A DNA stretch of 53,710 nucleotides from NCBI GenBank assembly GCA_916715765.1, contig CAKAPG010000010.1, forward strand, positions 1 through 53,710, given 5' to 3'. Position 1 is the first letter of the stretch. Each line of letters starts with the position of its first letter. Below, one piece after another: positions 1 to 7,740 of the stretch. The stretch comes from an uncultured Atopobium sp. (lineage in GTDB: Bacteria; Actinomycetota; Coriobacteriia; Coriobacteriales; Atopobiaceae). The position numbers and the translations under genes are program-made. The notes beneath the pieces were generated by a model. The model saw only the letters and a program-made list of their open reading frames with translations, did not search any database and had not been told where the DNA came from.

Positions 1-56
1 TGTACCGACCCCCAAAAGTTAGACCAAAATCTAACGATTAGGAGGTCGGTATTTTT

Positions 57-635
57 ATGGCAAAACATAGTTTCGAATTCAAGAAGAAAGTCGTTTTAGA
101 GTATTTAGATGGCAAAGGTGGAGTGAAATATCTTTCTAAAAGATATGGACTTGGTTCTGATTCACAGCTACGCACATGGATTAATGCATACAATGCGTTC
201 GGTGATGAAGGATTAATGCGTTCTCGTAAACAAACAAAATACTCTTTCGAAAAGAAGATTTCTGTTGTAGAACTATATCTATCAAGTGAAATTTCATATC
301 AAGACTTGGCAATTCAAGAAGGTATAAACAATCCGAGTATGATTGCTAACTGGGTTAATCGCTTTCGTGCTGCCGGTCCTGACGCCTTGAAAACTCGCAG
401 GAAAGGTCGAAAGAAAACATTGGATAAACCTCAGATAGATATTGAAGTTCAAAAAGCAGAAGAAAGAATAGTTGATACCAGTGCAGAGCATATTAGAGAA
501 TTAGAAGATGAACTGCTTAAGTTAAGAATTGAGAATGCCTTTTTAAAAGAACTGAGGAGGCTGCGTTTAGAGGACGAGGCAAAAATGAGAGAAAGGCGCT
601 CGTCATCAATAGCCTCCGAGGAGAATTCAAACTAA
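57..635 (+). CDS. IS3-family transposase OrfA (helix-turn-helix)
   Basis: 192 residues. Two helix-turn-helix segments lie in tandem: about residues 5-50, with KKKVVLEYLDGKGG and the RYGLGSDSQLRTWINAY recognition part, and about 62-110, with NNPSMIANWVNRF. A heptad-like helix follows (about 145-172, IRELEDELLKLRIENAFLKE) of the kind used for multimerisation. OrfA binds the terminal repeats. The AGGAGG-type ribosome site at about 41-46 fits the ATG at 57. The downstream orfB frame is -1 relative to orfA and stays open back into orfA, so a fused OrfAB by -1 frameshifting is expected for this family. The heptamer T TTA AAA at 542-548, in the correct phase, is one candidate slip site. Confidence 0.88.
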   Translation: MAKHSFEFKKKVVLEYLDGKGGVKYLSKRYGLGSDSQLRTWINAYNAFGDEGLMRSRKQTKYSFEKKISVVELYLSSEISYQDLAIQEGINNPSMIANWVNRFRAAGPDALKTRRKGRKKTLDKPQIDIEVQKAEERIVDTSAEHIRELEDELLKLRIENAFLKELRRLRLEDEAKMRERRSSSIASEENSN

Positions 636-658
636 AAGACCTTCTCTCTTATATAAGT

Positions 659-1477
659 ATGCCTAAAGCAACATATATGTACTGGCAGAAAAGATTCGAT
701 AGAGAAAATCCTGACAAAGAAATTGAGGAGAAGCTTCTTCAAATCAGAGAGACTCACAAGGATTATGGCTATCGTCGAATGGTTGGAGAATTACAAAATC
801 AAGGCTACTGTGTAAACAAAAAGAAAGTACAACGTATAATGCAGAAGCTTGGTCTACAGGTTACTTCTTTCATTCGAAAAAGCCGCAAATACAGTTCGTA
901 CAAAGGTAAAGTTGGAACGGTTGCTCCTAATCGCATAAGGAGACGATTTAATACCTATATACCACACCAGAAGATCACAACAGATACTACAGAGTTTAAG
1001 TATTATGAGATTACTGCTAAAGGTCACATGACAGTGCATAAGCTTTATCTGGATTCATTTATGGATATGTGTAATGGTGAAATTATAAGCTATGGAATTG
1101 ACAGACACCCTTCAGCAAAAAATGTTATGGATGCATTGCAGCAGGCTATTGAAATAACATCCGATTGCAAATACAGAAGAACTTTCCATTCGGATCAAGG
1201 CTGGGCTTACCAAATGAAAGCATACTCCCACCGTCTTAAGGAAGAAAGAATCTTCCAAAGTATGTCTCGTAAGGGAAACTGTCATGATAACTCCGTTATG
1301 GAGAACTTCTTTGGATTGCTTAAACAAGAAATCTATTATGGCGTTATTTACTATAGCTATGATGAGCTAAAGTCAGAAATCGAACGATACATAAAGTATT
1401 ACAACGAACAAAGAATTAAAGAAAGACTAGGATGGTTAAGTCCAGTGCAATACAGGCTTAGACTCTTGGCTGCATAA
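659..1477 (+). CDS. IS3-family transposase OrfB (DDE integrase core)
   Basis: 272 residues from the ATG at 659. The same frame is open upstream through about 542, giving ...LRGEFKLKDLLSYIS before the ATG, which resembles the usual start of OrfB. The true product is therefore probably an OrfAB fusion. The N-terminal part matches the HTH_21-like segment (KDYGYRRMVGELQNQG). The rve catalytic core follows, with D in TTDTTEFKY, D in FHSDQGWAYQ and E in NSVMENFFGLLKQE; these make up the DDE triad. The IS3-type tail IKYYNEQRIKERLGWLSPVQYR is intact. No stop or frameshift is seen within the catalytic core. Confidence 0.92.
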   Translation: MPKATYMYWQKRFDRENPDKEIEEKLLQIRETHKDYGYRRMVGELQNQGYCVNKKKVQRIMQKLGLQVTSFIRKSRKYSSYKGKVGTVAPNRIRRRFNTYIPHQKITTDTTEFKYYEITAKGHMTVHKLYLDSFMDMCNGEIISYGIDRHPSAKNVMDALQQAIEITSDCKYRRTFHSDQGWAYQMKAYSHRLKEERIFQSMSRKGNCHDNSVMENFFGLLKQEIYYGVIYYSYDELKSEIERYIKYYNEQRIKERLGWLSPVQYRLRLLAA

Positions 1478-1480
1478 AAA

Positions 1481-1511
1481 TAGCGTAGCAGCCATATAAA
1501 CTGCTACGCTA
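1481..1511 (-). terminator. hairpin inside IS right end, terminator for inward minus-strand transcripts
   Basis: A perfect 11-base-pair stem (TAGCGTAGCAG with CTGCTACGCTA) has a 9-base loop. Read on the minus strand, the stem is followed by a T-rich run (from the AAAAA at 1476-1480). It would stop transcripts entering from the minus-strand gene at 1591-2901. It could shield the transposase genes from antisense read-through. Confidence 0.6.
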
Positions 1512-1590
1512 AAAAAGTCTAACTTTTGGGGGTCACATCAGTATTGTGAGCACTTTTTTCATACGGTATCTACCTGGAGTAACGGCGGTA

Positions 1591-2901
1591 TTACCAGTTA
1601 AAAATCAGCCAAACAAAAGACGCAAGAATCGCTATCATGCCAAGAACAACAATGATGAAGCCAATGCGTTGACCACGAGTTGTCTCTCGAAGGATTTTCT
1701 CGCCAGTAATAAGCTCTTTAAGGGTGAGCTGCTTGGTATTGATGTTAATTACCTGCTCGTCAACAGACTTTCTGAGCTGCTCAGTAATTTCTGGTGTTGC
1801 ATGAATTTCTTTAGCATCATCAATGACTGACTGTGCTTCATCATGTTTATCTGCTGCCTCGTTAAAGAGCTCCTTGGCTGTCTTAATTTTCTCTTCAAGA
1901 CCCTCTATATCTTTGCTCAGAATCCTCTGACGAGCATTGGCCTCAGCTACTACGGCGTCATATTCTTGCTGTTTCTGCTCATAATCTTTGCGAGCCGCAT
2001 CAATAGAAGACTCTGAGGACTCCAACGATTTTCCCTGGGTCCAGTAATGCGTTTGTGCCATCTCAAGTGAAGACTGGAAAGAGTTCTGTAGTTCCTCAAC
2101 TTGCTTTTGGGCTTGCTCTGCACGAGCAAGCTCTGACTTTAGGTCTTCCTCAATACGAACAATTGCATCGTGGTTAGCAGCAGGGTCAGTCTTAAGACCA
2201 GCAAGCTCTTCTCTCAGAGAAAGCTGTCTTGCCTGGGAGTTTTCCAGTGCTTTATTTGCAGACGCTACAGCAGCATCGCGTTTCTCGGTAACTTCTTTAA
2301 GCTGAGCCTCGGCGTTTTTGACACCACGCTGCGCCTCGGAGATTGTCTTTGAGATATCATCCAGCCTGCCTTTTGCTGTGGCAGCAACTTCTTTGTAAGG
2401 CTTAATCTTTGCTTCGTCGTCAACTTTTTGCTGTTCAAGCTTCTGAATAAGCTGGTTTTTCTTAACCGTGAGAAGATCCACTTGCGTAGATTGATCACTC
2501 ATGACCTGAGCGGTCTCTGCAAAAATTTTCTCTTGCTCAGCAATAATCTGGTCAAATGAGCTCTGTACGTAGTCTCTGTGTTCTAGATCTTGTTTGTCTT
2601 GAGCAAGGTGTTCTTGCATCTGTTTGAGCTCTTGCTTTGCAGAATTTGTTTCTTTAGCGGCGTTGTGGACTTCTTTGGTAGCCTGAAAACCTTCTGCAAC
2701 AGCGGTTGTGGCGCTTTCAAACGCGCTGCTCACACCTTTTGCTACAACCTGAGTAGTGTCTTTGGCAATCTTTTGAATGTCCTGGGACTTGCTGACTTCA
2801 GGTGTGTTCTCAGACTCATTCTGTTCATCAGAAATGGTTGCTTGAGTATCTATTGTGTCCAATTCCTCGGTTTTAGAGCTTTGGATATCGTTTTCAGCCA
2901 T
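1591..2901 (-). CDS. tail-anchored coiled-coil protein of unknown function
   Basis: 436 residues from the ATG at 2901, chosen because AGGAGG lies six bases upstream; the frame is open further upstream (to 2955) without a better site. The first 80 residues are acidic and polar. Residues about 80-400 are almost entirely heptad-rich helix, with Glu/Lys/Gln/Ala repeats such as KQDLEHRDYVQSSFDQIIAEQ. The C-terminus is a single hydrophobic helix (GFIIVVLGMIAILASFVWLIF) ending in NW. There is no signal peptide, so the topology is probably a cytoplasmic coiled coil anchored by its tail. I do not recognise the family. A structural or envelope-linked scaffold is possible but is inference. Confidence 0.75.
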   Translation of the reverse strand: MAENDIQSSKTEELDTIDTQATISDEQNESENTPEVSKSQDIQKIAKDTTQVVAKGVSSAFESATTAVAEGFQATKEVHNAAKETNSAKQELKQMQEHLAQDKQDLEHRDYVQSSFDQIIAEQEKIFAETAQVMSDQSTQVDLLTVKKNQLIQKLEQQKVDDEAKIKPYKEVAATAKGRLDDISKTISEAQRGVKNAEAQLKEVTEKRDAAVASANKALENSQARQLSLREELAGLKTDPAANHDAIVRIEEDLKSELARAEQAQKQVEELQNSFQSSLEMAQTHYWTQGKSLESSESSIDAARKDYEQKQQEYDAVVAEANARQRILSKDIEGLEEKIKTAKELFNEAADKHDEAQSVIDDAKEIHATPEITEQLRKSVDEQVININTKQLTLKELITGEKILRETTRGQRIGFIIVVLGMIAILASFVWLIFNW

Positions 2902-2972
2902 GGTGAACCTCCTACAAGAGTTCCGACTTTTTATTTTTACCCTGTTTTTGAGCAAATCATAGTCTAATTTGG

Positions 2973-3001
2973 TTCTTTCTGGAAATAAGATTGGATATAA
3001 T
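2973..3001 (+). promoter_or_regulatory. candidate promoter for ptsH
   Basis: A perfect TATAAT sits at 2996-3001. A weak -35 candidate, TTCTTT, lies 17 bases upstream. The start of ptsH is about 80 bases downstream. The -10 is convincing but the -35 is not. Confidence 0.4.
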
Positions 3002-3084
3002 ACGTTATGTTTTGTTACGATAGTAACGATTAATCGAGAATAACTCTCGAGTAGATTTTTGGTTTCCGGAAGGGGAGTCCACTT

Positions 3085-3357
3085 ATGGTTTCAAAGCAGA
3101 CTACTATCATCAATGCAACTGGTCTTCACGCTCGTCCAGCATCCGTCTTTGTTTCTGAGGCAAAGAAGTTTGAGAGCAACGTCACCATCAAGAATGTTGA
3201 CAAGGACTCCGCACCAGTTAACGCTAAGTCCATCATGATGATTCTTGCTGCTGGCCTTGGTACTGGCACCAAGATTGAGATTGCATGCGATGGCGCTGAC
3301 GAGCAGGCAGCCCTTGACGCTCTCGTTGCTCTTGTTGACAGCGGCTTCGGCGAGTAA
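3085..3357 (+). CDS. ptsH: phosphocarrier protein HPr
   Basis: 90 residues, the usual HPr length. HPr relays phosphate from enzyme I (PEP) to the sugar-specific EIIA proteins of the phosphotransferase system in the cytoplasm. The active-site motif NATGLHARPAS places the phosphorylated histidine at residue 15. The regulatory-serine region VNAKSIMMILAAGLG is present (Ser49, equivalent to Ser46), so control by an HPr kinase is possible if the genome has one. The ribosome site GGAAGGGGAG precedes the ATG. The gene appears monocistronic: it has its own -10 element and is followed at once by a strong terminator. Enzyme I is not in the window. Confidence 0.96.
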   Translation: MVSKQTTIINATGLHARPASVFVSEAKKFESNVTIKNVDKDSAPVNAKSIMMILAAGLGTGTKIEIACDGADEQAALDALVALVDSGFGE

Positions 3358-3384
3358 GCTAACGGCTTACATACTGTGCATGTT

Positions 3385-3410
3385 AAGCCCGGCTTTTGCC
3401 GGGCTTTTTT
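3385..3410 (+). terminator. rho-independent terminator after ptsH
   Basis: The stem AAGCCCGGC / GCCGGGCTT has a TTTT loop and is followed by a run of T. It is a classical intrinsic terminator. Confidence 0.9.
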
Positions 3411-3425
3411 CAAAGAGAGGTTAGT

Positions 3426-3803
3426 ATGACATTTGTTGCAACATGGCTTGTAACTACTGTTGCTACGTTGGTGGCCTGCACCTTAATTCCAGGTCTAACT
3501 ATTGTGGGAGGCTCGTGGGCAGGTCCTATTCTGTTCTCATTAGTACTCGCAGCAGTCAATACGGGCATTAAGCCTGTTGTTAAGCTACTCTCATTGCCTA
3601 TTAATGTGCTGACCCTAGGTATTTTCTCGCTCTTTATCAATGCTTTTATGCTCGAGCTTTCAAGTTTTATTTCTAGGAATTTGCTGCATGCAGGCGTTGC
3701 TATTGATTCTTTAGGCACCGCTATCCTGGGATCAATAGTTATTTCAATTGTCTCTTCAATTGTGATTAGCCTTACTGGTCTGAAGAAGGAGAACCTTTCG
3801 TAA
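3426..3803 (+). CDS. phage holin family 4 / YvlD-like small membrane protein
   Basis: 125 residues from the ATG at 3426, preceded by AGAGAGG; a longer in-frame ATG at 3396 lies inside the ptsH terminator and is unlikely. About four hydrophobic segments are visible: residues 5-25, 29-48, 55-80 and 95-120. Motifs such as NTGIKPVVKLLSLPINVLTLGIF are typical of the PF04020 (DUF360, YvlD) family of small integral membrane proteins. The family was named after mycobacteriophage holins, but the chromosomal members have no established lysis role. The last 32 bases overlap the 3' end of the convergent DUF2974 gene. Confidence 0.8.
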   Translation: MTFVATWLVTTVATLVACTLIPGLTIVGGSWAGPILFSLVLAAVNTGIKPVVKLLSLPINVLTLGIFSLFINAFMLELSSFISRNLLHAGVAIDSLGTAILGSIVISIVSSIVISLTGLKKENLS

Positions 3804-4998
3804 GTTCCTTCTGGGCTTTTTCCAGTTTGGCAAAGCTTTCTGAGATAGCAGAAGTTAGCTGAGAAATCTGAGAAGACTCAGTGATGTTTTCAATCAAAGA
3901 TGTTGCGGATGCATTGACAAGCGAACTAAGGAGGTCAAAGAAGACCTCTTTGGTTTGCTTTTCTGTTTTAGTGAGCGCTGCAACAACAGGCTGTAAGTTT
4001 GCAGGTGAGCTAATAATGTCGCTGAAATAGACTGCTCCGCCTGCCGAGAGGGCGTCAAAGAGCTCGTTAGTAAAGTGCTCACGATCAGAGAGCGGGAGTT
4101 CTTTATACCAGTTGCTAAATGCCTCATTAATCTTTTTACATTCCGGCTGGAAATCATCAGCAAACTCAAAGGTATTGCGCATAACCTGCCATGAAACACC
4201 GTCGTGTGCCAGCATGCCAGACTCGGAGCTTTTTACGATGAGCTTTGGAACAGCAGGATCATCAAAAATCATGCCAACTACACTAAACTCAGGCAAAATT
4301 CTGATGTATTTATCTCCAAGCACCTTGTGGGCTGTGGTGGGGAGAATTTCTGGACACATATTAGGTCCATCGTTGCTCCAGACGCGATCAATTGAGCCAA
4401 GCAGCTCGTTAGGGCAGACTGTTGCTGCGTATGCTGCAAGGTTGCCACCCTTAGAATGACCACCAACCATAACGTTTGCACAGGTATTACTGTTTCCTTC
4501 TGTAAGGTGCTCGCGAATACGTTTCTCAAGGTATAGTGCCGCCGACTTATCAGCGGAAGTAACCTGGAAGCTGAGGTTGAGGTTTTCTCGCCAGCCAACC
4601 AGCGTGCCGTCTGTTCCTCTAAAAGAAACAAACATCTGTCCTGTAGGAAGATAGGCGGTAAATGCTGCAAACTGTAGGTTTTTCTCGACATTAATGCGGT
4701 CTACATAGCGGCCAAGCTCAATGTTGGCAAAGCGAGGAGCATTAACGAGTGCCTCAAGGAAGGTTCCGTCAACGCGAGAAAATCCCGTGATAAGAGACGG
4801 GTCATCTTTAAGTTTTGCCAGCATTTTTGCGCAAGCGTCACCAAGCTGAACGCGTTTCTCGCTACGTTCAGAAGGAACGACCCCACCAAATCCCAGATAG
4901 GAAAGAATTGAAAGAATCAGGTTATCAACGTTGTTAAAGGGTTCCTTTTCAAACGTCAGATCGCCGCGCCAGTGTAGATAGTCAACGACATTTGCCAT
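3772..4998 (-). CDS. DUF2974 (Mbeg1-like) alpha/beta-hydrolase
   Basis: 408 residues. The N-terminal MANVVDYLHWRGDLTFEKEPFN and the lipase-type elbow VGGHSKGGNLAAYAA (G-H-S-K-G, nucleophile Ser near residue 181) are characteristic of the DUF2974/Mbeg1-like family. These are predicted cytoplasmic alpha/beta-hydrolases. No signal peptide or membrane segment is seen. The substrate is unknown. The C-terminal 70 residues look helical (TKTEKQTKEVFFDLLSSL). The start at 4998 has GGAAAGAGG upstream. It is divergent from the acyltransferase gene, with only about 70 bases between them, and its 3' end overlaps the holin-like gene. Confidence 0.82.
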   Translation of the reverse strand: MANVVDYLHWRGDLTFEKEPFNNVDNLILSILSYLGFGGVVPSERSEKRVQLGDACAKMLAKLKDDPSLITGFSRVDGTFLEALVNAPRFANIELGRYVDRINVEKNLQFAAFTAYLPTGQMFVSFRGTDGTLVGWRENLNLSFQVTSADKSAALYLEKRIREHLTEGNSNTCANVMVGGHSKGGNLAAYAATVCPNELLGSIDRVWSNDGPNMCPEILPTTAHKVLGDKYIRILPEFSVVGMIFDDPAVPKLIVKSSESGMLAHDGVSWQVMRNTFEFADDFQPECKKINEAFSNWYKELPLSDREHFTNELFDALSAGGAVYFSDIISSPANLQPVVAALTKTEKQTKEVFFDLLSSLVNASATSLIENITESSQISQLTSAISESFAKLEKAQKELTKGSPSSDQ

Positions 4999-5070
4999 GA
5001 TGCCTCTTTCCTGCTGGTACTTTTCGTATACTAAGCATAGAGGAAGATTGATTGATTTGGGGAGAAGCCC

Positions 5071-6204
5071 GTGGAAAAAGCTACAGTTTCTTCAAAAGCA
5101 GCTGCTGTTCAGAAGCGCTTTGTTTTTGCAGATCTTCTTACCATTCTGGCAGGTATTGCTGTTGTCATGCTGCATACCTCGCTTAACGTTTTTTCGCTTG
5201 CGCACACTAAAACATGGGCCTTCTCTTTAGCTCTGCAAGCTGCGTTTATTTACGCGGTACCCATCTTTTTTATGCTGAGTGGCATGAATTTGCTTGGGTA
5301 TAGAAGCAAATACTCCACAAAAACATTCTTTATGAAGCGTGCAAGAAAGACGCTGATGGCTCTTATTTTTGGCAGCGCAGTGGTGTATCTGATGTACGTG
5401 CTTTTTCCTACAAAGTTTTGGGGTGCCGAAGAAGTTGCGGCAAGCGCTGGTGTTGCCGATTTTGTAAAGCGCTTTCTAACCAATAACGTTAACAGCACTC
5501 TTTGGTTCATCTATACCATTTTGTATCTGTATCTTTTGACACCTGTGCTTTCTTTGGTAGTTCAAAAGAAAGAGACTCTGCTCTATGTTATGGCGCTTAC
5601 GCTCTTTGTTAGCTTTGGATTGCCGCTACTTGAGTTTATTGGCGTTCGTGGTGCTTACTTTGATCAGCTGTTTAGATGGGCTGCGTTTAACAGCGATGGC
5701 CTTTTTTACTATCTGCTGGGATATTTCGTTAAGACGTATTACGACGAGCTTCCAAAATTTACTAAAAACAATCTTGTGCTTGCTGTAATTTTCTTGCTTT
5801 CATCTGCGGCCATGTTTGGTTGGGGACTTATTGCTAACAACTTTGGAACACCACTGACGCCAGAAATGACATATCAGAGCTATCCCATTACTATTAGAAA
5901 CTTCCTCTGCTTAGCACAGGCCGCATCTTTGTTCCTATTTGTGTTGAACCTTGAGCCAAGGCTGCAGGAGCTTTCCGATGGTGCCAAGAAATGCATCAGC
6001 ACGGTATCTGCTGGTGTTTTAGGAGTCTATCTGTTCCAGATTCCTGTTATTAACTTCTTGGGACTAAGACTTGGTCGATTCCCATACAGTTTGCTTGGAA
6101 ACGCTTTTGTACGAGGCATCTTTGTCTTTGCAGTCACAATTGTTGTAGTTATGGTGTTCCAGTGGCTGATGAGGCAGGTCAAGCTGAAATTATCTGCTAA
6201 ATAG
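5071..6204 (+). CDS. acyltransferase family 3 membrane protein
   Basis: 377 residues starting at GTG (5071), preceded by GGGGAGAAG. About ten transmembrane helices are spread over the whole length. The first helix carries the family's histidine (GIAVVMLHTSLNVF) and is followed by FFMLSGMNLLGY and the basic RARKTL motif. This fits the OafA/YrhL-type integral membrane O-acyltransferases (PF01757), which acylate extracytoplasmic sugars or cell-wall polymers. No partner glycan genes are adjacent, so the acceptor cannot be named. The gene stands alone, with an unknown membrane protein about 90 bases downstream. Confidence 0.87.
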   Translation: MEKATVSSKAAAVQKRFVFADLLTILAGIAVVMLHTSLNVFSLAHTKTWAFSLALQAAFIYAVPIFFMLSGMNLLGYRSKYSTKTFFMKRARKTLMALIFGSAVVYLMYVLFPTKFWGAEEVAASAGVADFVKRFLTNNVNSTLWFIYTILYLYLLTPVLSLVVQKKETLLYVMALTLFVSFGLPLLEFIGVRGAYFDQLFRWAAFNSDGLFYYLLGYFVKTYYDELPKFTKNNLVLAVIFLLSSAAMFGWGLIANNFGTPLTPEMTYQSYPITIRNFLCLAQAASLFLFVLNLEPRLQELSDGAKKCISTVSAGVLGVYLFQIPVINFLGLRLGRFPYSLLGNAFVRGIFVFAVTIVVVMVFQWLMRQVKLKLSAK

Positions 6205-6232
6205 CTTTTGCTATGTCATCTGAGAAATTGAG

Positions 6233-6267
6233 TTGATATTAGAAATAATTTTAATATCAGATAAAAT
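6233..6267 (+). promoter_or_regulatory. AT-rich inverted repeat in promoter region of the small membrane protein
   Basis: GATATTA (6235-6241) and TAATATC (6252-6258) form a 7-base inverted repeat with a 10-base spacer. It overlaps a candidate -35 (TTGATA, 6233-6238) and lies just upstream of AT-rich -10-like sequence. It could be an operator. This is inference from symmetry and position only. Confidence 0.3.
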
Positions 6268-6297
6268 ATGGTTTATATAAACTGAAGGAGTACAGAG

Positions 6298-6729
6298 ATG
6301 AGCTCTTTTACGTTTTTTAAACATAAAAATTTTTCTAATAACGCGTCCGAAAATGTAATAAAAACGTCACATCTTCGCACGTTCAATCCCACTAGAATAC
6401 TGGGCTTTTGTTTGCTTAGTTTAATCTTTGGATTTCCCTTTCCGGTGATTCTAATTACTAGTGATGATGTTCATTGTAATGTGCCATTGGTCTCTTTTGT
6501 AATGTGCATTTTTATTGCTTGTGTTTTTGATAAGGCCTATCGCATTCTTAATGGAGGGTCAGTTCAAAAAATTATTAAAAGCCTATGTTTGTGTCTGGTC
6601 GTTTGGTTGTTCTCAGCTCTATTTATTTACTGTATTGCGTACATAGATTTGGGTTTTGGTGGAAAAATTGTCAATACAGGTATAGGCCTTTTCGTATTTA
6701 TCTGCCTTAGTCGGATTGTGATTCGTTAA
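6298..6729 (+). CDS. small unknown four-helix membrane protein
   Basis: 143 residues. The ATG at 6298 has GAAGGAG upstream. The first 35 residues are polar and basic. Four hydrophobic segments follow, roughly at 37-57, 63-80, 95-116 and 121-141 (for example LGFCLLSLIFGFPFPVILIT and LCLCLVVWLFSALFIYCIAYI). I do not recognise a family. The gene is richer in A+T than the genes around it, which may mean recent acquisition or weak selection. It ends directly at a strong bidirectional terminator. Confidence 0.7.
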   Translation: MSSFTFFKHKNFSNNASENVIKTSHLRTFNPTRILGFCLLSLIFGFPFPVILITSDDVHCNVPLVSFVMCIFIACVFDKAYRILNGGSVQKIIKSLCLCLVVWLFSALFIYCIAYIDLGFGGKIVNTGIGLFVFICLSRIVIR

Positions 6730-6730
6730 T

Positions 6731-6764
6731 AAATAGACCTGCATAAAAATATGCAGGTCTATTT
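6731..6764. terminator. bidirectional terminator between membrane protein gene and yaaA
   Basis: A perfect 14-base-pair stem (AAATAGACCTGCAT / ATGCAGGTCTATTT) has a 6-base loop (AAAAAT) and A/T tracts on both sides. It serves the two convergent genes. Confidence 0.9.
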
Positions 6765-6794
6765 TGAATGTTTTGGCTTAGTTTTGAGCAGTGA

Positions 6795-7634
6795 CTAGCG
6801 ACCAGTAATAAGCGTGAGTGCTGCTTCTCCAGAAGCATTTGCTGTACTAACTTCAACATCGATGACGCCTGGTAGATTGCTCGCAATTTCCACAATTTGA
6901 GATACGCTGACTTCTTTAGAAAGTTTTCCGCTTGCTCGCTGCTCAAAGAGGGCGCCTGCAAGTACACCACGCATATGTTTTGCGTTATGCGATACAACGC
7001 TGCGCTTTCCCGTACTAGGATCTTCTCGCTGTACGACAACTTGCAACAGCTCATAAGGTTGCTTTGTCGATGGCGTCCACATCTTTCTGTATTCTCCTGA
7101 GCGACAATCCACAATTATCTGATCTTTTAGAGCGGCGTTTAACAGGGGATTAAGCTGCTTTTTCCAGTAAGTTGCAACAGTGCCAATGCTGGGCAACTTG
7201 ATTGAGGCAGACAGTCTATAGTTGGGGAGAAAATCGTGTGGTCGTACAACACCCCAAAGACCAGAGAAAATCATGATTTCTGAGTTAAGGATATCTGCTG
7301 GTAATGTGACTGTTTTCTGCGTGTTTTCTAACGTGGCGTTTTCAAGTGTTTGGTTGAATTTTGCAGCCTCAAAAAGTACACCAGTATAGAGATTGAGCGC
7401 GGTTGTGGTTGGAGCTTCATAGACGTCTAGGTTGTCGGCAATGTCACCGACGGTATTAGGACCAATTTTAAGCACCTGAGCTGCGTCTGCGTGAGAACAT
7501 ACCTGGTGTAAGTCCTTGATGAGTTCTTCTCGACAGCTGGTGAGCTCGGAGCCAAACAAAAGTGATGAGAGATCAAGAGAGGGCCCCGAGGTAGGCGCAG
7601 TTTTTCCTGACGATGGTGGAAGCAAAATAATCAT
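6795..7634 (-). CDS. yaaA: YaaA family peroxide stress protein (UPF0246/DUF328)
   Basis: 279 residues, slightly longer than the E. coli protein of about 258. The N-terminus MIILLPPSSGKT, the NLYTGVLF motif, the block SGLWGVVRPHDFLPNYRLS and VDCRSGEYRKMW are hallmarks of the YaaA family. E. coli YaaA protects DNA from Fenton damage by lowering free iron during peroxide stress, and family members bind DNA. The C-terminal HNAKHMRGVLAGAL is also typical. The gene is monocistronic, divergent from addB, with about 100 bases between them. Confidence 0.92.
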   Translation of the reverse strand: MIILLPPSSGKTAPTSGPSLDLSSLLFGSELTSCREELIKDLHQVCSHADAAQVLKIGPNTVGDIADNLDVYEAPTTTALNLYTGVLFEAAKFNQTLENATLENTQKTVTLPADILNSEIMIFSGLWGVVRPHDFLPNYRLSASIKLPSIGTVATYWKKQLNPLLNAALKDQIIVDCRSGEYRKMWTPSTKQPYELLQVVVQREDPSTGKRSVVSHNAKHMRGVLAGALFEQRASGKLSKEVSVSQIVEIASNLPGVIDVEVSTANASGEAALTLITGR

Positions 7635-7740
7635 GAAAATCCTTTTGATACGGGATTTTTAGTTGTTGTTTAGTTTGATTCTAATTTATGTCCGGTGTGC
7701 GTGGTAACTTTAGAAGTAAGAAAAATCGGAGAGGTGACGT

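Larger units (their letters stand above)
1..1540 (+). mobile_element. IS3-family (IS150-group-like) insertion sequence
   Basis: The element is bounded by imperfect inverted repeats. The left end (1-24) and the reverse complement of the right end (1517-1540) both start TG and share an 18-base core, GACCCCCAAAAGTTAGAC. Between them lie two consecutive frames, an HTH-carrying orfA and a DDE-transposase orfB, which is the IS3 layout. The exact right tip could be 1537 (ending ...CACA) or 1540. The left flank is outside the window, so target duplication cannot be tested. Both frames are open with no internal stops, so the element may be active. It sits about 50 bases past the stop of the coiled-coil gene on the minus strand. 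Confidence 0.9.

Noticed and set aside
57..1477. orfA and orfB read as a transposase broken by a frameshift mutation
   Set aside because: The -1 relation and open overlap are the normal IS3-family arrangement and both parts are complete.
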